In this document: positions 19,169 through 27,452 of the stretch, piece after piece
Layout of the letters: each line of letters opens with the position of its first letter
Numbering within the stretch: position 1 is the first letter of the stretch
Assembly (NCBI RefSeq): GCF_024436375.1
Contig: NZ_JAFMZM010000001.1
Location: 310,001-374,000, forward strand
Length of the DNA stretch: 64,000 bases
Reading direction: 5' to 3'
Source: Nocardioides astragali
GTDB lineage: Bacteria; Actinomycetota; Actinomycetes; Propionibacteriales; Nocardioidaceae
The notes under the pieces: generated by a model
What the model was told of the DNA's origin: nothing
Database searches by the model: none
Seen by the model: only the letters and a program-made list of their open reading frames with translations
Program-made: the position numbers and the translations under genes

Positions 19169-19221
19169 CCGGGGCAATTTCGATCAGGCGGACCGTCCCC
19201 GGTCGCTGGCATGGTGGGGAC

Positions 19222-19740
19222 ATGGCGACGATCTACTACACCGGATGCACCCTCGACGGCTTCATCGCGACCGACGACCACTCCCTCGACTGGCTGACCT
19301 CGCGCGACAACGACCAGGAGGGCCCGATGGCCTATCCGGCGTTCCGTGAGCGGATCGGAGCCTGCGTCATGGGGGCGACGACCTGGCAGTGGATCCTCGA
19401 CCACGACGAGGAGCCCTGGGGACCGCTGCCCACGTGGGTCATGACCCACCGCACGTTTCCCGAGGCGCCGGCGAGCGTCCGGTTCGACCGGGACGACGTA
19501 CGCCGGGTGCACGCCGAGATGACCGAGGCTGCCGACGGCAAGGACCTCTGGGTGGTCGGCGGGGGAGAGCTGGTCGGGCAGTTCCACGACGCGGGTCTGC
19601 TCGACGAGGTCTGGATCCAGTACGCCCCCGTGACCATCGGCAGCGGCGCGCCGGTGCTGCCGCGACACGTCGAGCTGCGGCTCGAGGAGGTCGCGCGCAA
19701 CCGCGACTTCGCCTGCCTGCGCCACAGCGTGGTGCGCTGA
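19222..19740 (+). CDS. Dihydrofolate reductase-family (RibD C-terminal-like) protein
   Basis: The 172-residue protein begins MATIYYTGCTLDGFIATDDHSLDWL and has VMGATTWQWIL, TWVMTHRTFP, and DLWVVGGGELVGQFHDAGLLDEVWIQYAPVTIGSG, the pattern of the DHFR-like/RibD C-terminal superfamily common in actinobacteria. These stand-alone members bind NADPH but their substrates are mostly unknown; it is not the folA-type essential DHFR. It starts 53 bases after the TetR gene and may be read through from it. Confidence 0.88.
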   Translation: MATIYYTGCTLDGFIATDDHSLDWLTSRDNDQEGPMAYPAFRERIGACVMGATTWQWILDHDEEPWGPLPTWVMTHRTFPEAPASVRFDRDDVRRVHAEMTEAADGKDLWVVGGGELVGQFHDAGLLDEVWIQYAPVTIGSGAPVLPRHVELRLEEVARNRDFACLRHSVVR

Positions 19741-19830
19741 ACGGGTCGGCCGGCTCAACACCCGGACGGGCGTGGACAAGTCCCTCGGGCGAGCGGCAGG
19801 GTGGCGGGACGTCTCTCGGGAGGAACCACC

Positions 19831-21690
19831 ATGCCCCACTTCTCCAGCAGGATCGCCGCCACCGCGTCGGCGGCGAGCAGTCTCGCCGTCGCAGCCGCAC
19901 TCCTCGTCCCACCGGTCACGAGTGCGGCGAGCGCCGCACCGTCCGCCTCCGACGAGCGCGCCCGCCCCACCGCGAAGATCCCCACCGCGGTCGGCACCGG
20001 CGGCGCCATCAGCACCGTCGACCCGGAGGCCAGCGCCGCGGGCCTCAAGGTGCTGCGCCAGGGCGGCAACGCCGTCGACGCGGCGGTCGCGGCCGCGGCA
20101 ACCCTCGGTGTGACCGAGCCCTACAGCGCCGGCATCGGAGGTGGCGGCTACTTCGTCTACTACAACGCGCGCACCGGCAAGGTCCGCACCATCGACGGTC
20201 GCGAGACCGCTCCGGCGACGATGCCCACCGACGCCTTCATCGACCCGGCCACCGGGAAGCCGTGGAACTTCACCCCCGAGCTGGTCACCAGCGGCGTCTC
20301 GGTCGGGACGCCCGGCACCCCCGCCACCTGGGACCGCGCCCTCGACCGGTGGGGCACGCTGACCCTGGACGAGGCCCTCCGGCCGGCGATCAAGGTCGCC
20401 ACCCGCGGGTTCGAGGTCGACGAGACCTTCCGCCAGCAGACCCTCGACAACGAGATCCGCTTCCGCGCCTTCAAGGCCACCCGCAAGCTGTTCCTCCCCG
20501 GCGGCGACGCGCCCCAGGTCGGAAGCGTCTTCAAGAACCCGCAGCTCGCCCGCACCTACACGCGCCTCGGCCAGCAGGGCCTTCCCTACTTCTACCGCGG
20601 CAAGCTGGCCGCCCTCATGGTCGACGTGGTCCGCCACCCACGTACGACCAGCACCACCAAGCTTCCGGTGCCCCCTGGCCACCTGAGCCGCAAGGACCTC
20701 CGCACCTACTCCGTCAAGGACCAGCGGCCCACGAAGATCAGCTACCGCGGCCACGACATCTACGGCATGGCGCCCTCGTCCTCCGGCGGCACGACAGTGG
20801 GCGAGGCCCTCAACATCCTCGAGCGCTACCCGCTCGGCACCCTCGGCACGACGTCCGCACTGCACCACTACCTCGAGGCGAGCGCGCTCGCCTTCGCCGA
20901 CCGCGGCAAGTACGTCGGCGACCCGGCCTTCGTCGACGTGCCGACCAAGCAGCTCCTCGACGACACGTACGCCGCCGAGCGTGCCTGCGCGATCAACCCC
21001 GCCAAGGCGATGCCCAAGCCGACCGCGGCCGGCGACGTGACGTCGTACGACGGCGTGTGCGCCCCGGCGACCACGAAGGGCGCCGTCGATGCCGACACCG
21101 AGAACATCTCGACCACCAACCTCACCGTCGCGGACAAGTGGGGCAACGTCGTGGAGTACACGCTCACGATCGAGCAGACCGGCGGCTCGGGCCAGGTCGT
21201 GCCGCGCCACGGCTTCCTGCTCAACAACGAGCTGACCGACTTCTCCACCGTGTACGACGCCGCCGACCCCAACCGGATCCAGCCGGGCAAGCGACCGCGC
21301 AGCTCGATGTCGCCGACGATCGTGCTCAAGGACGGCAAGCCCTTCCTGGCGCTCGGCTCACCCGGCGGCTCGACGATCATCACGACCGTGCTGCAGATGG
21401 TGATGAACCGGATCGACCTCGGCATGAGCATCGAGGAGGCGATCGCGGCCCCGCGTGCCACCCAGCGCAACGGCGTCAACACGACCGCCGAGCCGGCGTT
21501 CATCAGCGCCTACGGACCGGCCCTGTCCGCGCTCGGTCACACGCTGGTCCCGGCCGGTGACGCGTTCACCAGCGCCGCCGAGATCGGGGCCGCGACCGCG
21601 ATCGAGTTCGGTCCGGGCGGGCTGATGACCGCGGTGGCCGAGCCCACTCGTCGCGGTGGCGGAGCGGCCAGGGTGGTCGACCGCCAATGA
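19831..21690 (+). CDS. ggt: Gamma-glutamyltransferase (secreted)
   Basis: The enzyme transfers or hydrolyses the gamma-glutamyl group of glutathione and related compounds outside the cytoplasmic membrane. The 619-residue precursor has a signal peptide (SSLAVAAALLVPPVTSAASA), then KVLRQGGNAVDAAVAAAATLGVTEPYSAGIGGGGYFVYY, diagnostic for the family. Autoproteolysis would occur before T428 in ENISTTNLTV, giving the small subunit with the Thr nucleophile; the usual TTH is TTN here. A Gly-Gly oxyanion motif occurs at GSPGGSTII. ATG 19831 is preceded by GGGAGGA. Actinobacteria may use it on glutathione analogues or polyglutamate; the physiological substrate is unknown. Confidence 0.92.
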   Translation: MPHFSSRIAATASAASSLAVAAALLVPPVTSAASAAPSASDERARPTAKIPTAVGTGGAISTVDPEASAAGLKVLRQGGNAVDAAVAAAATLGVTEPYSAGIGGGGYFVYYNARTGKVRTIDGRETAPATMPTDAFIDPATGKPWNFTPELVTSGVSVGTPGTPATWDRALDRWGTLTLDEALRPAIKVATRGFEVDETFRQQTLDNEIRFRAFKATRKLFLPGGDAPQVGSVFKNPQLARTYTRLGQQGLPYFYRGKLAALMVDVVRHPRTTSTTKLPVPPGHLSRKDLRTYSVKDQRPTKISYRGHDIYGMAPSSSGGTTVGEALNILERYPLGTLGTTSALHHYLEASALAFADRGKYVGDPAFVDVPTKQLLDDTYAAERACAINPAKAMPKPTAAGDVTSYDGVCAPATTKGAVDADTENISTTNLTVADKWGNVVEYTLTIEQTGGSGQVVPRHGFLLNNELTDFSTVYDAADPNRIQPGKRPRSSMSPTIVLKDGKPFLALGSPGGSTIITTVLQMVMNRIDLGMSIEEAIAAPRATQRNGVNTTAEPAFISAYGPALSALGHTLVPAGDAFTSAAEIGAATAIEFGPGGLMTAVAEPTRRGGGAARVVDRQ

Positions 21691-21718
21691 GCCCCCGCCG
21701 TCCTGTCACACTGGGGGC

Positions 21719-22504
21719 GTGAGCTACCCCTTCCTCAAGGGCCACGGAACCGAGAACGACTTCGTGGTCCTGCCCGACCCGGACGGCTCGGTCCACGGTG
21801 ACCTGCCGGCCGAACGGGTGCGCGCGCTGTGCGACCGTCGCGCCGGTCTGGGCGCCGACGGCGTGCTGCGTGCCGTACGCCGCGGGGACGGCTGGTTCAT
21901 GGACTACCGCAACTCCGACGGCTCGGTCAGCGAGATGTGCGGCAACGGCATCCGGGTCTTCGCGCGCTATCTCCACGAGCGCGAGGGCGAGGACTTCCCG
22001 ATGCAGGTTCAGACCCGCGACGGCGTCAAGACCCTCGAGCGCGCCGGCGACGAGCTCACCGCCGACATGGGCAGGCCCGAGGTCTTCGGGGACACGAAGG
22101 TGACGGTGCTGGGCACGACCTGGGCCGCCCGTCACGTCTCGATGGGCAACCCCCACGCGGTCGCCTTCGTCGACGACCTCGCCGACGCCGGGCCGCTGCT
22201 CCAGGCGCCGGAGCACGACGAGGCGATCTTCCCCGACGGCGTCAACGTCGAGTTCGTGGTCCGTCGCGGCGAGCACCACGTCGCGATGCGGGTCCACGAG
22301 CGGGGTGCGGGCGAGACGCGCTCCTGCGGCACCGGCGCCTGCGCCGTCGCCGTGGTGGCCGCGCTGGCCGACGACGCGCCCCGCGGCACGGCGTACCGGG
22401 TCGACGTCCCCGGCGGCACGCTCAGCGTCGTCTGGACCGAGGACGACCGGGTCCTGATGACCGGGCCTGCCGTGCTGGTGGCCGAGGGCGTCACCGACCT
22501 CTGA
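21719..22504 (+). CDS. dapF: Diaminopimelate epimerase DapF
   Basis: DapF interconverts LL- and meso-diaminopimelate for lysine and peptidoglycan synthesis, without cofactor, using two cysteines. These are C74 in EMCGNGIR and C203 in RSCGTGACA. The start is GTG 21719 (VSYPFLKGHGTENDFVVLPD), which matches the family N-terminus. Length (261 residues) is normal. In related genomes dapF follows miaA and precedes hflX; here 3.8 kb of other genes separates miaA from dapF and 4.9 kb separates dapF from hflX, so the core operon has been opened by insertions. Confidence 0.96.
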   Translation: MSYPFLKGHGTENDFVVLPDPDGSVHGDLPAERVRALCDRRAGLGADGVLRAVRRGDGWFMDYRNSDGSVSEMCGNGIRVFARYLHEREGEDFPMQVQTRDGVKTLERAGDELTADMGRPEVFGDTKVTVLGTTWAARHVSMGNPHAVAFVDDLADAGPLLQAPEHDEAIFPDGVNVEFVVRRGEHHVAMRVHERGAGETRSCGTGACAVAVVAALADDAPRGTAYRVDVPGGTLSVVWTEDDRVLMTGPAVLVAEGVTDL

Positions 22505-22517
22505 GGTCTCGCGGCGC

Positions 22518-22566
22518 AGTCGAGTGCTGAGGCCGTCGTAGCGGTCGCGGGGCCGCGCACTCGACT
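22518..22566. terminator. Inverted repeat after dapF
   Basis: AGTCGAGTGC (22518-22527) and GCACTCGACT (22557-22566) form a perfect 10-bp stem around a GC-rich 29-base loop, 14 bases past the dapF stop and 17 before the SDR start. Terminator or operator of the SDR gene; undecided. Confidence 0.45.
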
Positions 22567-22582
22567 CGCTAGCATCCGCGGC

Positions 22583-23359
22583 ATGGACATCAACGGATCC
22601 ACCGCCATCGTCACCGGCGGCGCCAGCGGCATTGGCGCCGCGGTCGCCCGTGCCCTCGCCGCGTCGGGCGCCACGGTCGTGGTCGCCGACCTCAACATCG
22701 AGAGGGGCGAGGCGCTGGCCACGGAGATCGGGGGCGTCTTCGCTCCGGTCGACGTGACCAGGACGGAGCAGGTCGCGGCCGCCGTCGAGGCCGCCGCCGA
22801 GATCGCCCCGCTGCGCGCGTGCGTCAACTCGGCCGGCATCGGCTGGGCACAGCGCACCATCGGCCGGGACGGACTGCTGGAGTCCGCCCACGACCTCGAG
22901 GCCTTCCGCAAGGTCGTCGAGATCAACCTGATCGGCACCTTCGACGTGACCCGTCAGGCTGCGACCGTGATGAGCCGCAACGAGCCCGACGCCGACGGCC
23001 AGCGTGGGGCGATCGTCAACCTGGCCTCCGTCGCCGCCTTCGACGGGCAGATCGGCCAGGCGTCCTACTCCGCCTCGAAGGGCGGTGTCGTGGGCATGAC
23101 CCTGCCGATCGCGCGCGACCTCTCCGCCGCCGGCATCCGCCTCAACACGGTGGCGCCCGGACTGATCGACACCCCGATCTACGACTCGTTCCCCGACCCC
23201 GAGGAGTTCAAGGCCAACCTCGGCCAGAACGTCCTCTTCCCCAAGCGCCTCGGTCGCGCCGACGAGCTGGCCAGCATGGTGGTGGAGTGCCTGACCAACT
23301 CCTACATGAACGGCGAGACCATCCGGGTCGACGGTGGCATCCGGATGCCTCCGAAGTGA
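22583..23359 (+). CDS. SDR-family dehydrogenase (3-hydroxyacyl-CoA dehydrogenase type II-like)
   Basis: A 258-residue classical short-chain dehydrogenase. It has the NAD-binding TGGASGIGAAVARAL at the N-terminus, the acidic DLN after strand two (NAD preference), NSAGIGWAQR, and the catalytic S...Y-x-x-x-K as ASVAAFDGQIGQASYSASKGG. The sequence, including TLPIARDLSAAGIRLNTVAPGLIDTPIY and LGRADELASMVVEC, resembles HSD10-type 3-hydroxyacyl-CoA dehydrogenases, so a role in fatty acid or branched-chain degradation is likely. Its last 50 coding bases are repeated at 24391, part of a tandem duplication described separately. Confidence 0.92.
   Translation: MDINGSTAIVTGGASGIGAAVARALAASGATVVVADLNIERGEALATEIGGVFAPVDVTRTEQVAAAVEAAAEIAPLRACVNSAGIGWAQRTIGRDGLLESAHDLEAFRKVVEINLIGTFDVTRQAATVMSRNEPDADGQRGAIVNLASVAAFDGQIGQASYSASKGGVVGMTLPIARDLSAAGIRLNTVAPGLIDTPIYDSFPDPEEFKANLGQNVLFPKRLGRADELASMVVECLTNSYMNGETIRVDGGIRMPPK
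23307..23356 (+). repeat. Donor copy of a 50-bp duplication (SDR 3' end)
   Basis: The last codons of the SDR gene (from TGAACGGCGAGACC to ATGCCTCCGAAG). A second copy with three small differences, including a compensating one-base loss and gain, begins at 24391. Confidence 0.9.
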
Positions 23360-23379
23360 CGGGCGTCTAGGATCCCCGC

Positions 23380-24393
23380 ATGAATCGGGGGATTCGGGTC
23401 GCTGTCGGTGTGCTGGTGGGAGCCGTGGCGCTGAGCCCCGTGGTCGTCTCGGGCGGGAGTGCCGCTGCTGCCCCGATGCCCTGCACGCACACGCAAGGCG
23501 TCATCAACCACGAGGTGCAGCCCAGCGCGACCGTCAACCACCGGTTCGTCGTCATCGCGGACGCGTTCCCCGCGGGCGCCACGCTCGTGGACCTCGACGT
23601 CGGCCTCGGGTTCGACGACTACTCCGGGGGCGCCGGCGTGTGGCTCACCCACGCGGGACGAGAGATGCAGCTGATGGGCCCCTACACCCCGGTCCCGTCG
23701 CCGCAGCCGACCTACGACCTCGTGTACGACGACGAGGCCGCGGCTCCGTTGTCGCCGGACTCGCCGAGCGGTGGTCGCTACCAGCCGCCGCAGGGCTCCC
23801 AGTACCCACCGCTGGCTGTCTTCGACGGAACACCGGTCGGCGGGGACTATGTCCTGCGCATCACCAGCTACGGACCGGTCGTCAAGATCAAGAGGCTCCG
23901 ACTCGTCATGACGATCTCCACGTGCGACTCCGACGGCGACGGCGTCGAGGAGAAGGCCGACAACTGCCCGACCCTCGCCAACTCCGATCAGGCCGACTGG
24001 GACGGCGACGGGATCGGCAACGTGTGCGACTCCACACCGGGCACGGCGCCCCCGACCGCCACGTCCACCGTGCCCCCGCCCACCAGCATCCCGGGCTGCA
24101 CGGCCGGCTGCGCCTACGAGCGATCGGTCGGACTGCGCCACCGGGCCGCCAGGCATCGACTGGTGGGGAAGGTCGAGTCCGTGGCCGTGGGATGTCGTCG
24201 CGTCGTGCCGGTCACGATCTGGCTCAAGCGATCGGGCGCCGACCGCAAGCTCCTCGTCGTCACCACACGGTCGACCGGTGGCTTCCACACGTTGGCTCCC
24301 CGCCGCCCGGGTCGCTACTACGCGACGGTGGGCTCGGCTGCGGAGCCGCTCTGCGCGCGCGACCGGTCGCGCACCGTGCGGATCCGCCGCTGA
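23380..24393 (+). CDS. Secreted protein: P-domain-like, thrombospondin type-3 repeat, conserved C-terminal domain (copy 1)
   Basis: A 337-residue secreted protein. A signal peptide (VGVLVGAVALSPVVVSGGSAAAA) is followed by a beta-sandwich region of about residues 45-180 that resembles proprotein-convertase P-domains (VDLDVGLGFDDYSG, GVWLTHAGREMQL, YDLVYDDEAAAP, PPLAVFDGTPVGGDYVLRI). Then comes a calcium-binding thrombospondin type-3 unit, DSDGDGVEEKADNCP...DWDGDGIGNVCD, a short Thr/Pro linker, and a C-terminal domain of about 100 residues that begins IPGCTAGCAYERSV and ends in RRPGRYYATVGSAAEPLCA, shared with the next two secreted genes. Four C-terminal cysteines suggest disulfides. Function unknown; a surface-exposed binding protein is plausible. 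The TGA stop is the first three bases of the duplicated SDR tail. Confidence 0.85.
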   Translation: MNRGIRVAVGVLVGAVALSPVVVSGGSAAAAPMPCTHTQGVINHEVQPSATVNHRFVVIADAFPAGATLVDLDVGLGFDDYSGGAGVWLTHAGREMQLMGPYTPVPSPQPTYDLVYDDEAAAPLSPDSPSGGRYQPPQGSQYPPLAVFDGTPVGGDYVLRITSYGPVVKIKRLRLVMTISTCDSDGDGVEEKADNCPTLANSDQADWDGDGIGNVCDSTPGTAPPTATSTVPPPTSIPGCTAGCAYERSVGLRHRAARHRLVGKVESVAVGCRRVVPVTIWLKRSGADRKLLVVTTRSTGGFHTLAPRRPGRYYATVGSAAEPLCARDRSRTVRIRR

Positions 24394-24440
24394 ACGGCGA
24401 GACCATCCGGGTCGACGTGGCATTCCGGATGCCACCGAAG
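24391..24440 (+). repeat. Scar copy of the SDR 3' end after secreted gene 1
   Basis: Fifty bases matching 23307-23356 except for one deleted G, one inserted T and one T-to-A change. It marks where the repeat unit (SDR tail plus secreted gene) was duplicated; the copy is not in a translated frame of its own. Confidence 0.9.
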
Positions 24441-24520
24441 CGAGCCGTTTGGTCGCTCACCCACGGGGGTAGGACCCCTCCCATGGGGGATACACGAGGA
24501 CGTCGTTCGCGCTCTGCTGC

Positions 24521-25651
24521 TTGGTGATCGTGCTGGTGACCGGGCTGATGACCGGGTTGGTGACTGCTGTCACGAGCTCTCCTGCCCGGGCGGCCGGGCC
24601 GTTCCCACCCTCATGTGTGGAGTCCTACGGGGGCGAGACGGTCACCTTCGACGACTATGCGGCCGCCCGCCTCGTCGACCTCGACATCGGGCTCCCGTGG
24701 CGCAGTTGGGAGATGCAGCGCGAGATCGCCCTCGTCAACGGCCAGCCCGGGTCGTCGTACCCAGGCGGAACCGGCGAGCGCCGGGTCCTCACTGACATGG
24801 GCGGCCGGCTCGACAACGGCAACTACTCCCACGTCACCTTCGACGACGATGCGCAGCTCGGCTACTGGGACCCGATCCCGTACGGGACGAGCGAGGTACG
24901 GGTCCGGCCGCGCGACCCGCTTCCGGACTACGTGTCGGCCAACTACCCGAGCTGGTACCTCGAGGTGGACGGCGACCGTTTCGCCCACTACTTCTTCACC
25001 GCGACGGTGACCTGGTCCGACTGTGACGAGGACCGCGACTACTCCGGCGACAGGACGGAAGACAACTGCGTCGGCCTCCACAACCCCGACCAGCGCGACC
25101 GCGACGGGGACCGTGCCGGTGACGCGTGCGACCCCGACGACGACAACGACGGGGTCGTCGACACCAGCGACAACTGCCCGTTCGTCGCCAACCCCGCCCA
25201 GACGGACTGGGACGGCGACCGGGTCGGCAACGCCTGCGACACCACACCGGGCACGGCGCCTCCCACGCCCACGCCGACGGCCACGCCGACGACAACGCCG
25301 ACGACAACGCCGACGACAACGCCGCCACCCCCGGCCACGAGCATCCCGGGCTGCACGGCCGGCTGCGCCTACGAGCGCTCGGTCGGACTCCGGCACCGGG
25401 TCGCCAGGCATCGACTGGTGGGGAAGGTCGAGTCCGTGGCCGTGGGATGTCGTCGCGACGTGCCGGTGACGATCTGGCTCAAGCGATCGGGCGCCGACCG
25501 CAAGCTCGTGGTCGTCACCACCCGATCCACCGGTGCCTACCGCACGAGGGCTCCCCGCCGCCCGGGTCGCTACTACGCGACGGTGGGCTCGGCTGCGGAG
25601 CCGCTCTGCGCGAGCGACCGGTCGGGCACCGTGCGGATCCGCCGCCGCTGA
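24521..25651 (+). CDS. Secreted protein with thrombospondin type-3 repeats (copy 2)
   Basis: A 376-residue paralogue of the previous gene. The N-terminal hydrophobic segment (VIVLVTGLMTGLVTAVTSSPARA) is a signal peptide. Its beta-rich region (RLVDLDIGLPW, HVTFDDDAQLGYWDP) is a diverged relative of the P-domain-like part in copy 1. Calcium-binding repeats are expanded to about three units (DRDGDRAGDACDPDDDNDGVVDTSDNCP, DWDGDRVGNACD). A Pro-Thr repeat linker leads to the same C-terminal domain, nearly identical to copy 1 over about 100 residues, whereas the N-terminal half has diverged. The start is uncertain: TTG 24521 or GTG 24524, with no clear ribosome site. Confidence 0.8.
   Translation: MVIVLVTGLMTGLVTAVTSSPARAAGPFPPSCVESYGGETVTFDDYAAARLVDLDIGLPWRSWEMQREIALVNGQPGSSYPGGTGERRVLTDMGGRLDNGNYSHVTFDDDAQLGYWDPIPYGTSEVRVRPRDPLPDYVSANYPSWYLEVDGDRFAHYFFTATVTWSDCDEDRDYSGDRTEDNCVGLHNPDQRDRDGDRAGDACDPDDDNDGVVDTSDNCPFVANPAQTDWDGDRVGNACDTTPGTAPPTPTPTATPTTTPTTTPTTTPPPPATSIPGCTAGCAYERSVGLRHRVARHRLVGKVESVAVGCRRDVPVTIWLKRSGADRKLVVVTTRSTGAYRTRAPRRPGRYYATVGSAAEPLCASDRSGTVRIRRR
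25264..25323 (+). repeat. 12-bp tandem repeats encoding the Pro-Thr linker
   Basis: ACGCCGACGACA-type units (encoding P-T-T-T) run in tandem, preceded by diverged ACGCCGACGGCC units. Such in-frame repeats expand and contract easily and link the calcium-binding region to the C-terminal domain. Confidence 0.8.
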
Positions 25652-25790
25652 CCCGGGCTCTCTGTTCCAGCACCGCGGTGGTCTAGGCCGAACGTCCGGA
25701 CTTCGGGCATTCGACTCACGCGACCGCGAGTCCGGGGGGATGGTGCCTGTAGAAGAGCACACCGATTCATCAGGCCTGTGGGGGGCAGCG

Positions 25791-26528
25791 ATGACAAACA
25801 TGAGAGAGCCGCTCGGAGCGGTGGAGGAGAACGACCGGGCGACGGGCACGGCCGTGGACGGCGAGCTGACCTCGTTGGTCCGTCGCTGGATGGCCGTGGG
25901 AACCACGGTGCAGGACCGCGTCCGGCGCGAGAGCATCCTCCGGGTTGCCCCGGAGCCAGAACGAGTGCAACCAGACCGAATGGGCGGCACACACGTGGCG
26001 CCCGTCGACGTCGACCGGGTGCTGGCCAGCGCGCCGCTCCCGCCGCTCCCGCGGCGCACCACGGACACGGACACCAGCCAGGGCAACCGGATCGCCCTGC
26101 TCATCGACGCGCGTCGCATGTCTGCCGATGTGGCGACCGGACTCCTTGCCCGAGTGGGGGAGCGTGGCTCGGTGTACGTGTGCCGCGCCTATGCCGACTG
26201 GGGCAGCGCCGACCTCGGTGACTGGGCGAGGCGTTTGCGGCAGGAGGGATTGCACTCGTTCCACCAGTTCTCCGACGATGGTGAGCAGGCCCTCGTGGCG
26301 ATGACCATCGACGCGATGGACATCGCTCGCGATGCCGCGGTCGACGAAGTGGTGATCGCGGGGGACCTGACCTCGGCACTTCCCCTGGTCCATCGGCTCC
26401 ACGGCGCCGGCGTACGCGTCGTGGCGGTGGGCGCCGGACACACGCCGCACGACGTCCGCGCAGCGTGCGACGAGTTCATCGACACCGAGTTCATCGACAG
26501 CGTGCTCGAGGGTCGCCACCGCGCGTGA
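25791..26528 (+). CDS. NYN-domain (LabA/DUF88-like) protein with altered active site
   Basis: A 245-residue protein. Residues from about 98 on match the NYN PIN-like nuclease fold (NRIALLIDARRMSA, VCRAYADWGSADLGDWARRL, MTIDAMDIARDAAVDEVVIAGDLTSALPL, AGVRVVAVGAG). Members usually have D-A-D-N after strand one, a T-D before I-A-L, and D-S-D after strand four. Here these read D-A-R-R, A-L and D-L-T, so only part of the acidic metal site remains. It may have lost nuclease activity and act by binding RNA. The N-terminal 95 residues are charged and unassigned. ATG 25791 has GGGGGG upstream. The gene stands alone among the secreted protein genes. Confidence 0.8.
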   Translation: MTNMREPLGAVEENDRATGTAVDGELTSLVRRWMAVGTTVQDRVRRESILRVAPEPERVQPDRMGGTHVAPVDVDRVLASAPLPPLPRRTTDTDTSQGNRIALLIDARRMSADVATGLLARVGERGSVYVCRAYADWGSADLGDWARRLRQEGLHSFHQFSDDGEQALVAMTIDAMDIARDAAVDEVVIAGDLTSALPLVHRLHGAGVRVVAVGAGHTPHDVRAACDEFIDTEFIDSVLEGRHRA

Positions 26529-26629
26529 GACCGGCCTGCGGGGCAGTCCGACGCCCAGGTCGCTGATCCGGCGCTCACCACTTCGCGTCGACGGGTTTGG
26601 CCCCGTGCCCGGGTGGGAAGAGGCCCGCC

Positions 26630-27395
26630 ATGGGAGAGCGCATCGGGAGCAGGATCTTCGTGGGCGTGGTGCTGGCTGCCGTGGCGGCCATCGGCATGAC
26701 GCAGCCCGGCGCGTCGGCGGAGTCGGCGTCGCAGCCCGCGCCGGCTGCTCCGACGGCCTGTCCGGCGCCGCCTCCGGCCGCAGCCACGCAGGGCGCGGCC
26801 GAGCCCCAGTCACAGCTCCCGTGCGAGCCGGTCGAGCGGGACTCCGACGGCGACGGGTGGCTGAACTACGAGGACAACTGCCCCTTCGTCTTCAACCCCG
26901 GCCAGGAGGACTCAGACCTGGACGGCATCGGCGACGCGTGCGACTCGACGACGCCGCCGACCACCCAGCCGCCGACGACGCAGCCGCCGACGACGCAGCC
27001 CCCGACGACGCAGCCCCCGACGACGCAGCCCCCGACGACGCAACCTGCCACCAGTCCGAGTCCGACGCCCACCACCATCCCGGTGCCCGCCCCGACCGCC
27101 ATCCCTGGTTGCCAGACCTCGTGCGCCTACGAGCGCCAGGTCGGCCTGCGCGTGAAGGGCACCCGGCTCCGCGGCACGATCACCTCGCCCGCCGTGGGCT
27201 GCCGGGCCGGAGCGACGATCACCCTCTGGCGCCAGAAGAGGGGTGCCGACCAGCGCCTGGTCGAGCCGGTCGTCCGGGGCGTTCGTCACCCGGCGTCCGG
27301 TCCGCGCCGGCACCTACTACGTCACGGTCGCCTCGCCCGAGCAGCCGTTGTGCGCGTCGGCGACCTCCCGCGCCGTCCGGATCAAGCGCGCCTGA
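26630..27395 (+). pseudogene. Thrombospondin type-3 repeat secreted protein, frameshifted (copy 3)
   Basis: The third member of the secreted family, lacking the P-domain-like part: signal peptide ([22 protein letters not shown]), Pro-rich stretch, [15 protein letters not shown]...[12 protein letters not shown], six PTTQP repeats, and the C-terminal domain from [13 protein letters not shown] to GADQRL. There the frame slips near 27262. Reading on in the starting frame gives [15 protein letters not shown], unrelated to the paralogues. One frame over, the bases give [11 protein letters not shown], then [10 protein letters not shown], then PLCAS to TGA 27393-27395, aligning throughout with copies 1 and 2. 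So one base was gained or two lost. A sequencing error is possible. The unshifted frame would instead end at 27409. Confidence 0.75.
26957..27046 (+). repeat. Six tandem 15-bp units encoding PTTQP
   Basis: In-frame CCGACGACGCAGCC(G/C) units from 26957 to 27046 form the linker of secreted copy 3. The repeat is different in sequence from the P-T-T-T linker of copy 2, so the linkers expanded independently. Confidence 0.9.
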
Positions 27396-27452
27396 GCCGA
27401 TCCGGCTAAGTCATTCGCGCAGGTCAGGTCGGCGACCTACCCTTGTCGGTAT

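Noticed and set aside
24440-24520. Shared GTAGGACCCCTCCC / CTAGACCCCTCCC motif before the second calcium-repeat gene and near 14110 before GH16
   Set aside because: Two short similar stretches in opposite orientation relative to their genes; too little to call a regulatory site.
26957-27046. Possible CRISPR or minisatellite of independent function
   Set aside because: The 15-bp units are in frame and encode PTTQP between the signal/calcium repeat and the C-terminal domain, so they are a protein linker.
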